Of a stretch of 53,708 nucleotides of DNA, positions 27,901-34,983 are shown in pieces. Every line of letters starts with the position of its first letter. The first letter of the stretch is position 1. The position numbers and the translations under genes were made by a program. Location of the stretch: contig CASFMJ010000037.1 of the NCBI GenBank assembly GCA_949295785.1, forward strand, positions 1 through 53,708, written 5' to 3'. Below the pieces are notes generated by a model. That model was not told where the DNA came from. It saw only the letters and a list, made by a program, of their open reading frames with translations, and made no database searches. The stretch comes from an uncultured Bacillota bacterium. Its GTDB lineage: Bacteria; Bacillota; Clostridia; Peptostreptococcales; Anaerovoracaceae.

Positions 27901-28449
27901 AACAATTCCCAGGGTCTTGTTGACATGGGAATCACTGCAGGAAAAGAAGCTCTTGAAGGCGTAAAGGCTCTTGTGGTATTTGGTGAAAATGCCGATATCG
28001 ATACTGAAGGACTTGAATTCCTCGCTGTATGTGATACACATATGACTGAACTCGGTGCAAAAGCTGATGTGGTTATCCCTGGAACAGGATTTGCATCTGT
28101 TGACGGAACCTTCACCAACACAGAAAGAAGAATGCAGATGGTACAGGCTGCCATAGACGAAGATATTATGTTCAGCAACTGGGAAGTTGCCGCAGAAATC
28201 GCTCATGTATTCGAAGTTGATCTTGATTGGGACGGAACCGATGACATTTCAGACGAAATGTGCGATACAGTAGATGCATATAAGTATGCTCAGGTAGGAG
28301 AAGTTCTGGGAGGAGTACTTGCTCCTGCTGAAGATGCAGCCCTTGCTGTAGTCGGCGATGGTCCGGTAGTTGATGAACTTCCATGTACTGACAGCCTGAT
28401 GCAGATCATAGCTCAGAGACTGCCAAAGCCTGCAAATCCGACAGCATAA
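24988..28449 (+). CDS. Giant iron-sulfur flavoprotein: [2Fe-2S], GltD-like NADPH oxidoreductase, 2x[4Fe-4S] and degenerate NuoG/FDH-like domain
   Basis: This 1153-residue protein joins four modules. Residues 1-80 form a [2Fe-2S] domain (Cys36, 47, 50, 61/64). Residues 95-545 match the GltD/NfnB-type NAD(P)H:flavin oxidoreductase, with its own Fe-S cysteines, FAD site GGGPMG (199-204) and pyridine nucleotide site GGGNTAMD (329-336). Residues 612-670 hold two [4Fe-4S] motifs (Cys615/618/621/625 and Cys658/661/664/668). Residues 690-1130 are a NuoG/formate-dehydrogenase-like domain with a [4Fe-4S] motif (Cys694/697/701/729). The segment where formate dehydrogenases have Cys or selenocysteine followed by His is replaced near 808-840, and the C-terminal dinucleotide domain looks short, so molybdenum catalysis is unlikely. 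No H-cluster motifs exist. I infer an electron-bifurcating NADH/NADPH/ferredoxin transhydrogenase, akin to the Sporomusa-type Nfn. A formate dehydrogenase accessory role is an alternative. Confidence 0.85.
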   Translation: MNKFRLNINGKEVTGVAGQTILEVARENDIFIPTLCYDERTKIYGSCGLCMCEVEGNPKLCKACATEIAPGMVIRTNTERVTESRKTNLELLLSNHTGDCRPPCVLACPGQTDCQGYVGLIANGEYEKALELIKDKIPLPASLGRVCPHPCEEACRRGLVDEPVSIQQLKRFAADTDLEGDVFVPECEEDTGKSVAIIGGGPMGLSAAYFLRQMGHQVTIFESMPKAGGMLRYGIPEYRLPKAVLDEEIATIESMGVEIITNTKVGVDIPFETVRSDYDAVLLGIGAWVSTGVGCKGEDAEGVIGGIDFLRRVVRNEEIGMGKKVAIVGGGNTAMDACRTAVRLGADEVYNIYRRTKDEMPADMVEIEEAEEEGVIFKNLTNPIEVVKDENGHVKEVVLQVMELGEPDASGRRKPVPVEGKTETLAIDTMILAIGQAVDASVFDCDKTRKNAIAYDPDTFMTSIPGVFAGGDCGNDKISIAIEAIADAKKAADSIDAYLYGEVLKYEKPFVVERDDITEKTFEDRERMCRPEIPQLSPEERKGNFSEVIPEGFTEEQAVAEASRCLECGCHDYFECKLIDFANQYDVHPERFEGEKSTIEFEDDHPFIVRDPNKCILCGLCVRVCDEVMGVGALGLVHRGFDTVVKPNMEKPLIESGCISCGQCVSVCPTGALQERTTMIKETPVETEVTDTTCSYCSVGCSLKLESCGDMLIKANPDKEGAVNKGLLCGKGKWGFDCSVLEDKLEEPLVKEDGTFREADYHEAFVLVAKRCQTVAARHGKDAVAVAISDRYTNEEAYAMKRMAEAMGAKVLCMNNRESGLKAVTGLDASPNTIDELLSTNLILRVGFKDEDSRVIALKMKQAQEAGAKVVDLCNGENDLGFLKEIAKAIIDSGKAKKVAGYDEFAASVAGVKVSDEAKAIADQYLAAKKAMIVYQQNFLTVDGAKLVADIAMLSGHIGTPRDGILQVKAKNNSQGLVDMGITAGKEALEGVKALVVFGENADIDTEGLEFLAVCDTHMTELGAKADVVIPGTGFASVDGTFTNTERRMQMVQAAIDEDIMFSNWEVAAEIAHVFEVDLDWDGTDDISDEMCDTVDAYKYAQVGEVLGGVLAPAEDAALAVVGDGPVVDELPCTDSLMQIIAQRLPKPANPTA

Positions 28450-28470
28450 AATAATATATGTATTTGGGTA

Positions 28471-28501
28471 CTGACGCCTCATGTGAGGCGTCAGTTTTTT
28501 T
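28471..28501 (+). terminator. Strong intrinsic terminator
   Basis: CTGACGCCTC (28471-28480), tetraloop ATGT, GAGGCGTCAG (28485-28494) is a perfect 10-bp GC-rich stem followed by seven T. It closes the NuoE/NuoF/flavoprotein operon, 21 nt after its stop codon. Confidence 0.95.
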
Positions 28502-28537
28502 GAAAAAATGCTCAGCTGCTAAACTTTATTTTTATCA

Positions 28538-28566
28538 TTGACAAATTGTAAAAACGGATTTATAAT
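28538..28566 (+). promoter_or_regulatory. Perfect consensus sigma-A promoter of the his operon
   Basis: TTGACA (28538-28543), exactly 17 nt, TATAAT (28561-28566): both hexamers match the consensus completely. Transcription should start near 28573, just in front of an inverted repeat. Such a strong core promoter implies control by a repressor or by other downstream means. Confidence 0.88.
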
Positions 28567-28574
28567 TTAATGTG

Positions 28575-28594
28575 TTATCACGTTAAAGTGATAA
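28575..28594. promoter_or_regulatory. Inverted-repeat operator candidate at the his transcription start
   Basis: TTATCAC (28575-28581), six nt, GTGATAA (28588-28594) is a perfect 7-bp inverted repeat lying at about +2 to +22 of the predicted transcript. As DNA it is well placed for a dimeric repressor to block the consensus promoter. A TrpR-family histidine regulator (YerC/HisR) is proposed for his genes in Bacillota, but I cannot say that its site matches this one. The alternative is a small mRNA hairpin of only 7 AT-rich pairs, which would be weak. Confidence 0.6.
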
Positions 28595-28631
28595 AGCAAA
28601 AGGAAAACGCTATTTCATAAGGAGAGCAGAA

Positions 28632-29732
28632 ATGATCGACGAAAATCTGCTGAAAAGAGAAGAGAAGGCAATAATAACCCTCAGATCTCTTTACAGAAAA
28701 TACGGTTACATGCCGTACAAAATGAATAAATTTGAAGAATATGAATTATACATGCGCAATAAAGAGTTCCTGGTAAGCGACAGAATCATCACGTTTAATG
28801 ATACTAACGGCAGACTGCTTGCTCTTAAACCTGATGTTACTTTATCCATAATAAAAAACGGTGAGGATATCAAAGGTTACAAACAGAAAGTATATTATAA
28901 TGAAAATGTATACAGAGTGCCTGAAAGCAGCCGCCATTATAAGGAAATAATGCAGGCAGGGCTGGAATGTATAGGAGATATTGACCTTTACGATATATAT
29001 GAGACAGTGACGCTGGCAGCCAGAAGTCTTTCTCTTATTTCTGACAATTTTGTACTGGAGGTGTCACATCTTGATATCCTTTACGTGGTTCTTGAAGAAG
29101 CGTGTGATAACGAAGACTTCAGATCTGAGGCGATAAAATGCATATCAGAAAAAAATCTTCATGACCTTAAACGGATTTGCAATAAATACGATGTAAACAA
29201 AAGCACCGGAGAAAAACTTGAGATTCTTGTTACATCGTACGGCAACAGAGATAAAGTAATAGAAAATCTGAAAAAAATAAATGACGAAAAAATAAACGAT
29301 TTTGTCAGGGATCTTATTTGTCTTTCAAAAATGATTGACTGCACTGAAATCGGTGACAGAGTGTTTTTTGATTTCTCTGCGGTAAATAATATGAATTATT
29401 ATAATGGCGTCACATTCAGCGGATTTATCGACGGAGTGTCAAAAAGCGTGCTTTCCGGAGGCCAGTATGATAAAATGATGAAGAAAATGGGTCGAAAATC
29501 CAAAGCAATAGGTTTTGCGATTTATCTTGATATGCTTGAGCAGATAAGAGAAAAGAAAAGGCATTATGATATTGACGTTCTTCTTCTTTATGACAATGAT
29601 ACCGATATCTGCCGGATGGCAGAAAAAATCAGTGAGCTGACAGAATCCGGGCTGACCGTATCAGCCCAGAAAACCATACCGGCCGGTATGAGATTTGACC
29701 GCATAACTGATATGAGAAAGGAGATAAAGTAA
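28632..29732 (+). CDS. hisZ: ATP phosphoribosyltransferase regulatory subunit
   Basis: HisZ is a histidyl-tRNA synthetase paralogue that has lost aminoacylation and forms a complex with short HisG, giving it activity and feedback control by histidine. The 366-residue sequence has the class II core with LKPDVTLSIIKN, YYNENVYRVPESSRHYKEIMQAGLE and a degenerate motif 3 (SVLSGGQYDKMMKKMGRKSKAIGFAIYLD), and it lacks the C-terminal anticodon domain of HisS. ATG 28632 follows AAGGAGAG. It is the first gene of the his operon, and its stop overlaps the hisG start. Confidence 0.93.
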   Translation: MIDENLLKREEKAIITLRSLYRKYGYMPYKMNKFEEYELYMRNKEFLVSDRIITFNDTNGRLLALKPDVTLSIIKNGEDIKGYKQKVYYNENVYRVPESSRHYKEIMQAGLECIGDIDLYDIYETVTLAARSLSLISDNFVLEVSHLDILYVVLEEACDNEDFRSEAIKCISEKNLHDLKRICNKYDVNKSTGEKLEILVTSYGNRDKVIENLKKINDEKINDFVRDLICLSKMIDCTEIGDRVFFDFSAVNNMNYYNGVTFSGFIDGVSKSVLSGGQYDKMMKKMGRKSKAIGFAIYLDMLEQIREKKRHYDIDVLLLYDNDTDICRMAEKISELTESGLTVSAQKTIPAGMRFDRITDMRKEIK

Positions 29733-30373
29733 TGCTGACTATAGCTTTGCCAAAGGGCAGGCTTGGTGAGAAGGCATATGATGTGCTTGCAAAGGCAGGC
29801 TTTGATTGTCCTTCTGTTAAAGAGCCCAATCGCAAACTGATATTTGAAAACGAAGAAAAACAGGTCAGATATTTCTGGGTAAAACCATCTGATGTACATA
29901 TATATGTGGAAAAAGGGGCAGCAGATATAGGAGTTGTAGGTAAAGATATTTTGCTTGAATATGAACCTGAGGTATATGAACTTCTTGACCTTGCCATGGG
30001 TAAATGCAGAATGGCTGTTGCAGCTCCCGGTGAATTTTATGATGATGGTATGAAGACTTTAAGAGTAGCCACAAAATTTGTAAATATTGCATCGTCATAT
30101 TACGCAGGGCTTGGCAGAGAAATTGATATAATAAAGCTCAACGGATCAATTGAGATTGCCCCTATAGTTGGACTTTCAGATGTTATAGTTGACATAGTTG
30201 AGACCGGAAGAACTCTCAAAGAAAACGGTCTGAAGCTAAGGGAGGAGATTCTCCCCATAAGCGCCAGGCTTATTGCAAATAAGGCATCATTTAAATTCAA
30301 GAATAATCAGATAGAACATCTGAAAGAAAATATAAAACTTAACCTGAACGACGATGATACATTAAGGAGATAA
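29732..30373 (+). CDS. hisG: ATP phosphoribosyltransferase, short form
   Basis: HisG condenses ATP with PRPP in the first step of histidine synthesis. At 213 residues it is the short form lacking the C-terminal regulatory domain, so it needs HisZ, encoded immediately upstream with a 1-nt overlap. Family segments are LTIALPKGRLGEKAYDVL, the periplasmic-binding-like GAADIGVVGKDILLE and the PRPP loop region IVDIVETGRTLKENGL. In the usual gene order hisD would follow, but here hisC starts 2 nt after the stop. Confidence 0.95.
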   Translation: MLTIALPKGRLGEKAYDVLAKAGFDCPSVKEPNRKLIFENEEKQVRYFWVKPSDVHIYVEKGAADIGVVGKDILLEYEPEVYELLDLAMGKCRMAVAAPGEFYDDGMKTLRVATKFVNIASSYYAGLGREIDIIKLNGSIEIAPIVGLSDVIVDIVETGRTLKENGLKLREEILPISARLIANKASFKFKNNQIEHLKENIKLNLNDDDTLRR

Positions 30374-30375
30374 AA

Positions 30376-31440
30376 ATGAGCAGATTTTTTTCTGTCAGGC
30401 ACAATAATCTTAAGGCATATACTCCCGGAGAGCAGCCTAAAGATATGAAATATATAAAACTGAACACCAATGAATCACCTTTTCCTCCTCCTGCCAGTGT
30501 AGCAGAGGCGGCTGCAGATCAGGCACGGCTTGCAGAACTTTATTCCGATCCTGAATGCACCCTGTTAAGAGAGAAAATGTCAGAAGTATATGGAGTCCCT
30601 GCCGAAAACATCGTTATGGGAAACGGATCTGACGAGATACTGGCATTGATTTTTTCAGCTTTCGGTGATGAAAACAGTCCTTTCGTATTTCCGGACATTA
30701 CATACAGTTTTTATAAAGTATTTGCAGATCTTTATCATGTACCGTATACAGAAATACCTTTAGATGACAGTCTTATGGTACATACGGAAGATTATGAGAA
30801 TATCGGGAAAAATATCGTGATAGCTAATCCTAATGCGCCTACAGGTCAGGCACTGTCTGCGGAAGATATCGAAAGAATTGTCTGCTCAAACAGAAATAAT
30901 ATTGTAGTGATTGATGAGGCATATGTAGATTTCGGAGCTGTAAGTTCAGTAACCCTGACACAAAAATATGATAACCTTATCGTGTGCGGAACTTTTTCCA
31001 AATCAAGATCTATGGCAGGGGCGAGACTGGGATTTGCCATTGCAGACAGAGACATAATAAAAGATCTTAATACAATGAGATATTCGACTAATCCATATAA
31101 TGTGAACAGAATGACTATGGCAGCAGGCATAGCTGCACTATCGGAAAGGGATTACTTTCTTAAAAACTGTCGTGATATAACAGAAACGCGTAAATATACA
31201 GAAGAGCATCTTTTAAGGTTGGGGTTTTCTGTTCTTCCGTCCAGAGCCAATTTCCTTTTTATAAAATCAGATAAAATAGGCGGAAAAAGGCTTTATGAAA
31301 AATTAAAAGAAGCCGGTATACTGGTAAGACATTTCGACAGCGAAAGAATAAAAGAGTATATACGTGTAACCATAGGAACAAGAGATCAGATGAAGATTTT
31401 TCTTGACGAGACAGAAAAAATACTTGGGGAGGAATCATGA
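30376..31440 (+). CDS. hisC: Histidinol-phosphate aminotransferase
   Basis: HisC is a PLP-dependent class I/II aminotransferase converting imidazole acetol phosphate to histidinol phosphate with glutamate. Its 354 residues are of normal length. Conserved features are LNTNESPFPPP, the cofactor-binding GNGSDEIL, NPNAPTGQ, the DEAYVDFG aspartate and the Schiff-base lysine in TFSKSRSMAGARLG. It starts 2 nt after hisG and overlaps hisB by 4 nt (ATGA). Confidence 0.95.
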   Translation: MSRFFSVRHNNLKAYTPGEQPKDMKYIKLNTNESPFPPPASVAEAAADQARLAELYSDPECTLLREKMSEVYGVPAENIVMGNGSDEILALIFSAFGDENSPFVFPDITYSFYKVFADLYHVPYTEIPLDDSLMVHTEDYENIGKNIVIANPNAPTGQALSAEDIERIVCSNRNNIVVIDEAYVDFGAVSSVTLTQKYDNLIVCGTFSKSRSMAGARLGFAIADRDIIKDLNTMRYSTNPYNVNRMTMAAGIAALSERDYFLKNCRDITETRKYTEEHLLRLGFSVLPSRANFLFIKSDKIGGKRLYEKLKEAGILVRHFDSERIKEYIRVTIGTRDQMKIFLDETEKILGEES

Positions 31441-32024
31441 GAAAAGCAGAGATAAAGCGCACAACTTCAGAGACAGATATATGTCTAAAACTTGATATTG
31501 ACGGTAAAGGCGATTTTAAGATAGATACAGGATGCGGATTCCTTGATCACATGCTGCAGCTTTTTTCCCGTCATGGCTGTTTTGATCTGATAATTGAAGC
31601 AAAAGGCGATACAAAGGTGGATTATCACCACACTACAGAAGATATAGGAATATGTTTAGGTAAGGCCTTTGCAGAGGCTTCAGGGGTTAAAGGAGGCATA
31701 AAGCGTTATGCTGACATAATACTTCCCATGGATGAGGCCCTCATTATGGCTGCTGTCGATGTATCGGGCCGGGGCGGATGTTACTGCAGCCTGGATATTC
31801 CTTCAGAAAAAGTAGGTGATTTTGATACCGAGCTCTGTGAAGAATTCTGGAACGCATTCAGCAAAAACGCAGGTATCACTATTCATATCAGACAGCTTGA
31901 AGGAAGAAACTCTCATCATATAATAGAAGGTGTATTCAAAGCTTCGGCAAGAACTTTAAGAGAAGCTTTTTCCATAGATGAAACTCTTGACGGGCAGGTA
32001 CCGTCAACAAAGGGGATGATATGA
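31437..32024 (+). CDS. hisB: Imidazoleglycerol-phosphate dehydratase
   Basis: HisB removes water from imidazole glycerol phosphate to give imidazole acetol phosphate. The 195 residues form the dehydratase only, with metal-binding histidine motifs GFLDHMLQLFSRHG, DYHHTTEDIG and EGRNSHHIIE. The fused histidinol-phosphatase domain of enterobacterial HisB is absent, and no separate phosphatase gene is in this operon. The start overlaps hisC and the stop overlaps hisH. Confidence 0.95.
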   Translation: MRKAEIKRTTSETDICLKLDIDGKGDFKIDTGCGFLDHMLQLFSRHGCFDLIIEAKGDTKVDYHHTTEDIGICLGKAFAEASGVKGGIKRYADIILPMDEALIMAAVDVSGRGGCYCSLDIPSEKVGDFDTELCEEFWNAFSKNAGITIHIRQLEGRNSHHIIEGVFKASARTLREAFSIDETLDGQVPSTKGMI

Positions 32025-32644
32025 TGATAGCAATAATAGATTATGGTGTCGGGAACCTGTTTTCATTAAACGCTTCTCTGAAAAAAATAGGTGTTTGGGC
32101 AAAAGTAACATCAGATTTTGATGAAATAAGAGCAGCAGACAGGCTGATTCTTCCCGGAGTCGGAGCCTTCGCCGATGCGGCTGAAAAACTTAGATTAAAC
32201 GGTCTTGATGCACTTATAAAAAAAGAAGTAAGTAACGGTAAAGAAATACTGGGCATATGTCTTGGTATGCAGCTTTTGTTTGAAGAAAGCTATGAATATG
32301 GTACCCATAAAGGACTGGGACTGCTGAAAGGCAGAATAGTACCCATGGAAGGCAAAATTCCTTCTGACCTTAAGATACCACATATAGGGTGGAATTCCCT
32401 GAATATAAAAAAGAATTGTCCTCTGCTGAGAAAAACTAAGGATGGAGATTATGTTTATTTTGTTCATTCTTTCTTTGCTGAGGATGCAGATGAAAGTCTT
32501 GCCGCAACAACAATGTACGGCATTGAAATGACAGCAGCAGTCCAGAAGGATAATGTGGCAGGCTGCCAGTTTCATCCTGAAAAAAGCGGAGAAGCAGGAC
32601 TTGATATACTTGAGGCATTTTGCCGGAAAGAAGGCGAAAAATGA
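32021..32644 (+). CDS. hisH: Imidazole glycerol phosphate synthase, glutamine amidotransferase subunit
   Basis: HisH hydrolyses glutamine and channels ammonia to HisF. It is a 207-residue class I amidotransferase with the nucleophile elbow GICLGMQLLFEESYE and the catalytic His-Glu pair in CQFHPEKSG. The IIDYGVGNLFSL opening is typical. ATG 32021 overlaps the hisB stop, and a second ATG follows directly at 32024. It overlaps hisA by 4 nt. Confidence 0.95.
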   Translation: MMIAIIDYGVGNLFSLNASLKKIGVWAKVTSDFDEIRAADRLILPGVGAFADAAEKLRLNGLDALIKKEVSNGKEILGICLGMQLLFEESYEYGTHKGLGLLKGRIVPMEGKIPSDLKIPHIGWNSLNIKKNCPLLRKTKDGDYVYFVHSFFAEDADESLAATTMYGIEMTAAVQKDNVAGCQFHPEKSGEAGLDILEAFCRKEGEK

Positions 32645-33354
32645 TAATATTTCCTGCAATTGATCTTTATGACAAAAAAGCAGTAAGACTTTATAAAGGC
32701 GACTACAGCAAAATGACCATATACAGCGACAATCCTCTGTCGGTTGCCATGGACTTTGAAAAATACGGGGCTACTCACATACATATGGTAGATCTTGAAG
32801 GAGCAAGGTCTGCATCAACCCCAAACCTTTTGGTGGTGGCAGAAATAGCCGAAAAAACATCTCTTTTTGTGGAAATAGGAGGAGGAATACGAAATATTGA
32901 AACCGTTGAAAAATATCTGAAGGCGGGGGCAGACAGGGTGATACTCGGTACTGCAGCCCTCAATGATAAATCATTTCTTCAAAAGGCCGTAAAAGAATAT
33001 GGTGAAAAAATAGCCGTAGGGGCAGATGCAAGAGACGGAAAGATTGCTGTCAACGGCTGGCTTGAAACATCTGATGTTTCGATTTATGATTTTTTAAAAC
33101 AGATGGAAGACATAGGCGTGAAAAATGTAATATGTACAGATATTTCACGGGACGGAGCCATGAGAGGGACAAACAGGGAATTGTACAGCCGCCTTTCAGA
33201 AGAGTTCTGCCTTGATATTACAGCATCCGGAGGGGTATCCACCATCGAAGACATCAGGGAACTGCGAAAAATGAATCTTTACGGAGCAATCATAGGAAAA
33301 GCGTATTACACAGGCGACATAGACTTAAGAGAAGCTTTGGAGGCAGCAAAATGA
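32641..33354 (+). CDS. hisA: ProFAR isomerase
   Basis: HisA is the TIM-barrel isomerase opening the ribose ring of ProFAR in the fourth histidine step. The family opening MIIFPAIDLYDKKAVRL gives a 237-residue protein from ATG 32641. An upstream in-frame TTG at 32620 would add seven residues inside hisH and is not needed. The phosphate-binding halves ITASGGVSTIEDI and GGIRN are present, and Asp8 and the second catalytic Asp (ICTDISRDG) are visible. It overlaps hisH and hisF by 4 nt each. Confidence 0.95.
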   Translation: MIIFPAIDLYDKKAVRLYKGDYSKMTIYSDNPLSVAMDFEKYGATHIHMVDLEGARSASTPNLLVVAEIAEKTSLFVEIGGGIRNIETVEKYLKAGADRVILGTAALNDKSFLQKAVKEYGEKIAVGADARDGKIAVNGWLETSDVSIYDFLKQMEDIGVKNVICTDISRDGAMRGTNRELYSRLSEEFCLDITASGGVSTIEDIRELRKMNLYGAIIGKAYYTGDIDLREALEAAK

Positions 33355-34109
33355 TAACAAAGAGAATAATACCATGCCTTGATGTAAAAAACGGCAGAGT
33401 TGTAAAAGGAGTGAAGTTTCAGGGGCTTTCAGATGTGTCTTCTCCTGTTGAACTGGCCGAATATTATTCAGAAAACGGAGCAGACGAGCTGGTATTTTAT
33501 GATATAACTGCATCTTTTGAAGAGAGAAAGCTTTTTACGGATATCCTGACTGAAGTCGCAAGCCGTATATTTATACCGCTGACCGTAGGAGGTGGAATAA
33601 ATACACTTGAGGATTTTGACAGGGTTCTTAAATGCGGTGCAGATAAAGTCAGTGTAAATTCCGGCGCCATAAAAAATCCATTCCTGATAAAAGAAGCAGC
33701 CATGAAATACGGAGACCAATGTGTGGTACTTTCTGCAGATATAAAGCGTAAAGACGGCGAGTTCAGAGTTTTCGCTAAAGGCGGCAGAGAAGATACAGGT
33801 ATGGAAGCCATAAGCTGGATAAAAAAATGTGTCAGTTTAGGTGCCGGTGAAGTGGTGGTCAATTCCATAGATACAGACGGTGTGAAAAAGGGTTTTGACA
33901 TTGAGATGCTCAAAGCCGTCAACGATGCAGTAAAAGTACCTGTTATAGCCTCCGGCGGCGCAGGATGTGCAGATGATTTTGTAAAACTGTTTAAAGAAAT
34001 ACCTGATATAGATGCCGGTCTTGCTGCATCAGTATTCCATTTTGGCGAAATAAAGATATCTCAGTTAAAAAGTCAGCTTAGAAAAAACGGTATAGAAGTG
34101 AGGATTTAA
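33351..34109 (+). CDS. hisF: Imidazole glycerol phosphate synthase, cyclase subunit
   Basis: HisF is the TIM-barrel cyclase that joins ammonia from HisH with PRFAR to form imidazole glycerol phosphate and AICAR. Its 252 residues open with MITKRIIPCLDVKNGRVVKGVKF, where Asp11 is catalytic, and contain TVGGGINTLEDF, the second catalytic Asp in NSIDTDGVKKGFD and IASGGAGCADDF. The start overlaps the hisA stop as ATGA. hisIE begins directly after the stop codon with no gap. Confidence 0.96.
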   Translation: MITKRIIPCLDVKNGRVVKGVKFQGLSDVSSPVELAEYYSENGADELVFYDITASFEERKLFTDILTEVASRIFIPLTVGGGINTLEDFDRVLKCGADKVSVNSGAIKNPFLIKEAAMKYGDQCVVLSADIKRKDGEFRVFAKGGREDTGMEAISWIKKCVSLGAGEVVVNSIDTDGVKKGFDIEMLKAVNDAVKVPVIASGGAGCADDFVKLFKEIPDIDAGLAASVFHFGEIKISQLKSQLRKNGIEVRI

Positions 34110-34778
34110 ATGAATAAAGAATTGAGAATGGCAGATATAGATCAGCTTAAATTTGATGAAAAGGGACTCATACCGGCAGTGGTTACAGATTCAATAAGCA
34201 AAAAGGTCCTTACCGTTGCATATATGAACAGGGAAAGTCTAAGGATATCCATGGAAAAGGGTCTTACATGTTTTTTCAGCAGATCGAGACAGCAGCTGTG
34301 GCTTAAAGGAGAGACCAGCGGTAACTATCAGCATATAGTGAGCATAACAGCAGATTGTGATATGGATGCCCTTGTCATTTGTGTGGAAAAGGACGGACCT
34401 GCCTGCCATACGGGAAATGACAGCTGTTTTTTCAATCCCGTGTGGCAAAATGATTCGCTGTCTGAATTCAGCCTTCAGGGATTATATAAGCTTTTAGAAC
34501 AGCGAAAAGAGGAAAAGCCCGAAGGATCATATACCACCTATCTTTTTGAAAAAGGAACGGATAAGATTCTTAAAAAAGTGGGAGAAGAATCCACAGAAGT
34601 TATAATAGCCGCAAAAGCTGATGATAAAAAGGAGACAATATATGAAATAGCCGATTTGGCATATCATATAATGGTACTTATGGTACAGATGGGTATCAGT
34701 GTGGAAGATGTGCACAGAGAGCTGGCATCACGTCATATAATAGACCATAAGGTCAAACAGGAAAAGATGACAGAATAA
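34110..34778 (+). CDS. hisI: Bifunctional phosphoribosyl-AMP cyclohydrolase / phosphoribosyl-ATP pyrophosphatase
   Basis: This HisIE fusion carries out the second and third steps of histidine synthesis. Residues 1-115 are HisI, with [31 protein letters not shown] and the zinc/magnesium region [27 protein letters not shown]. Residues 125-222 are the HisE pyrophosphatase, with [24 protein letters not shown] and [13 protein letters not shown]. It is the last gene of the his operon. No convincing terminator follows before the leu promoter 75 nt downstream, so some read-through is possible. Confidence 0.95.
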   Translation: MNKELRMADIDQLKFDEKGLIPAVVTDSISKKVLTVAYMNRESLRISMEKGLTCFFSRSRQQLWLKGETSGNYQHIVSITADCDMDALVICVEKDGPACHTGNDSCFFNPVWQNDSLSEFSLQGLYKLLEQRKEEKPEGSYTTYLFEKGTDKILKKVGEESTEVIIAAKADDKKETIYEIADLAYHIMVLMVQMGISVEDVHRELASRHIIDHKVKQEKMTE

Positions 34779-34814
34779 TATAAAATATAATAATTTTTGT
34801 GCAAATAAATCATC

Positions 34815-34829
34815 AATAAACTGAAAATT
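34815..34829. promoter_or_regulatory. Possible CodY box upstream of the leu-ilv promoter
   Basis: AATAAACTGAAAATT (34815-34829) matches the consensus AATTTTCWGAAAATT at 12 of 15 positions, with the right half complete. It ends 23 nt before the -35 box. CodY controls branched-chain amino acid operons in many Bacillota. The local sequence is very AT-rich, so a chance match is quite possible. Confidence 0.35.
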
Positions 34830-34852
34830 TTGTAAAAAATCACAAAAAACTA

Positions 34853-34881
34853 TTGACAACATCATTTTTAAGGGTTAATAT
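34853..34881 (+). promoter_or_regulatory. Sigma-A promoter of the leu-ilv operon
   Basis: TTGACA (34853-34858), 17 nt, TAATAT (34876-34881). The -35 is a perfect consensus and the -10 differs little. The predicted start near 34888 yields a leader RNA of about 228 nt before leuA, containing the leader peptide and terminator described separately. Confidence 0.82.
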
Positions 34882-34917
34882 ATGTGTATACAAAATTAAA
34901 GGAGAAGAATATCAGTG

Positions 34918-34983
34918 ATGATGAGCATTATTATTATACTCGGTCTAGAACTAATTATCTTGAATAAAATAATTTTAAACTGA
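34918..34983 (+). CDS. Ile/Leu-rich leader peptide of the leu-ilv operon
   Basis: This 21-codon frame ends at TGA 34981 and follows AGGAGA (34900-34905); GTG 34915 just upstream in frame is an alternative start with better spacing (9 nt). After Met-Met-Ser come four consecutive Ile codons, and in total 8 codons are Ile and 5 are Leu; Val is absent. All five Leu codons are CTC, CTA, CTA, TTG and TTA, whereas CTT and CTG dominate in the neighbouring genes as far as I can see. Position, size and composition match attenuator leader peptides that sense charged tRNA-Ile and tRNA-Leu by ribosome stalling. It has no other recognisable function. Translation is inferred, not shown. Confidence 0.8.
   Translation: MMSIIIILGLELIILNKIILN

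Noticed and set aside
24988-28449. [FeFe]-hydrogenase catalytic subunit of an HydABC complex
   Set aside because: The NuoE/NuoF neighbours suggest it, but none of the H-cluster cysteine motifs (TSCCPxW, MPCxxKxxE, ExMxCxGGCxxGGG) is present.
24988-28449. Functional formate dehydrogenase
   Set aside because: The FDH-like domain lacks the catalytic Cys/Sec-His segment and no in-frame TGA suggests selenocysteine.
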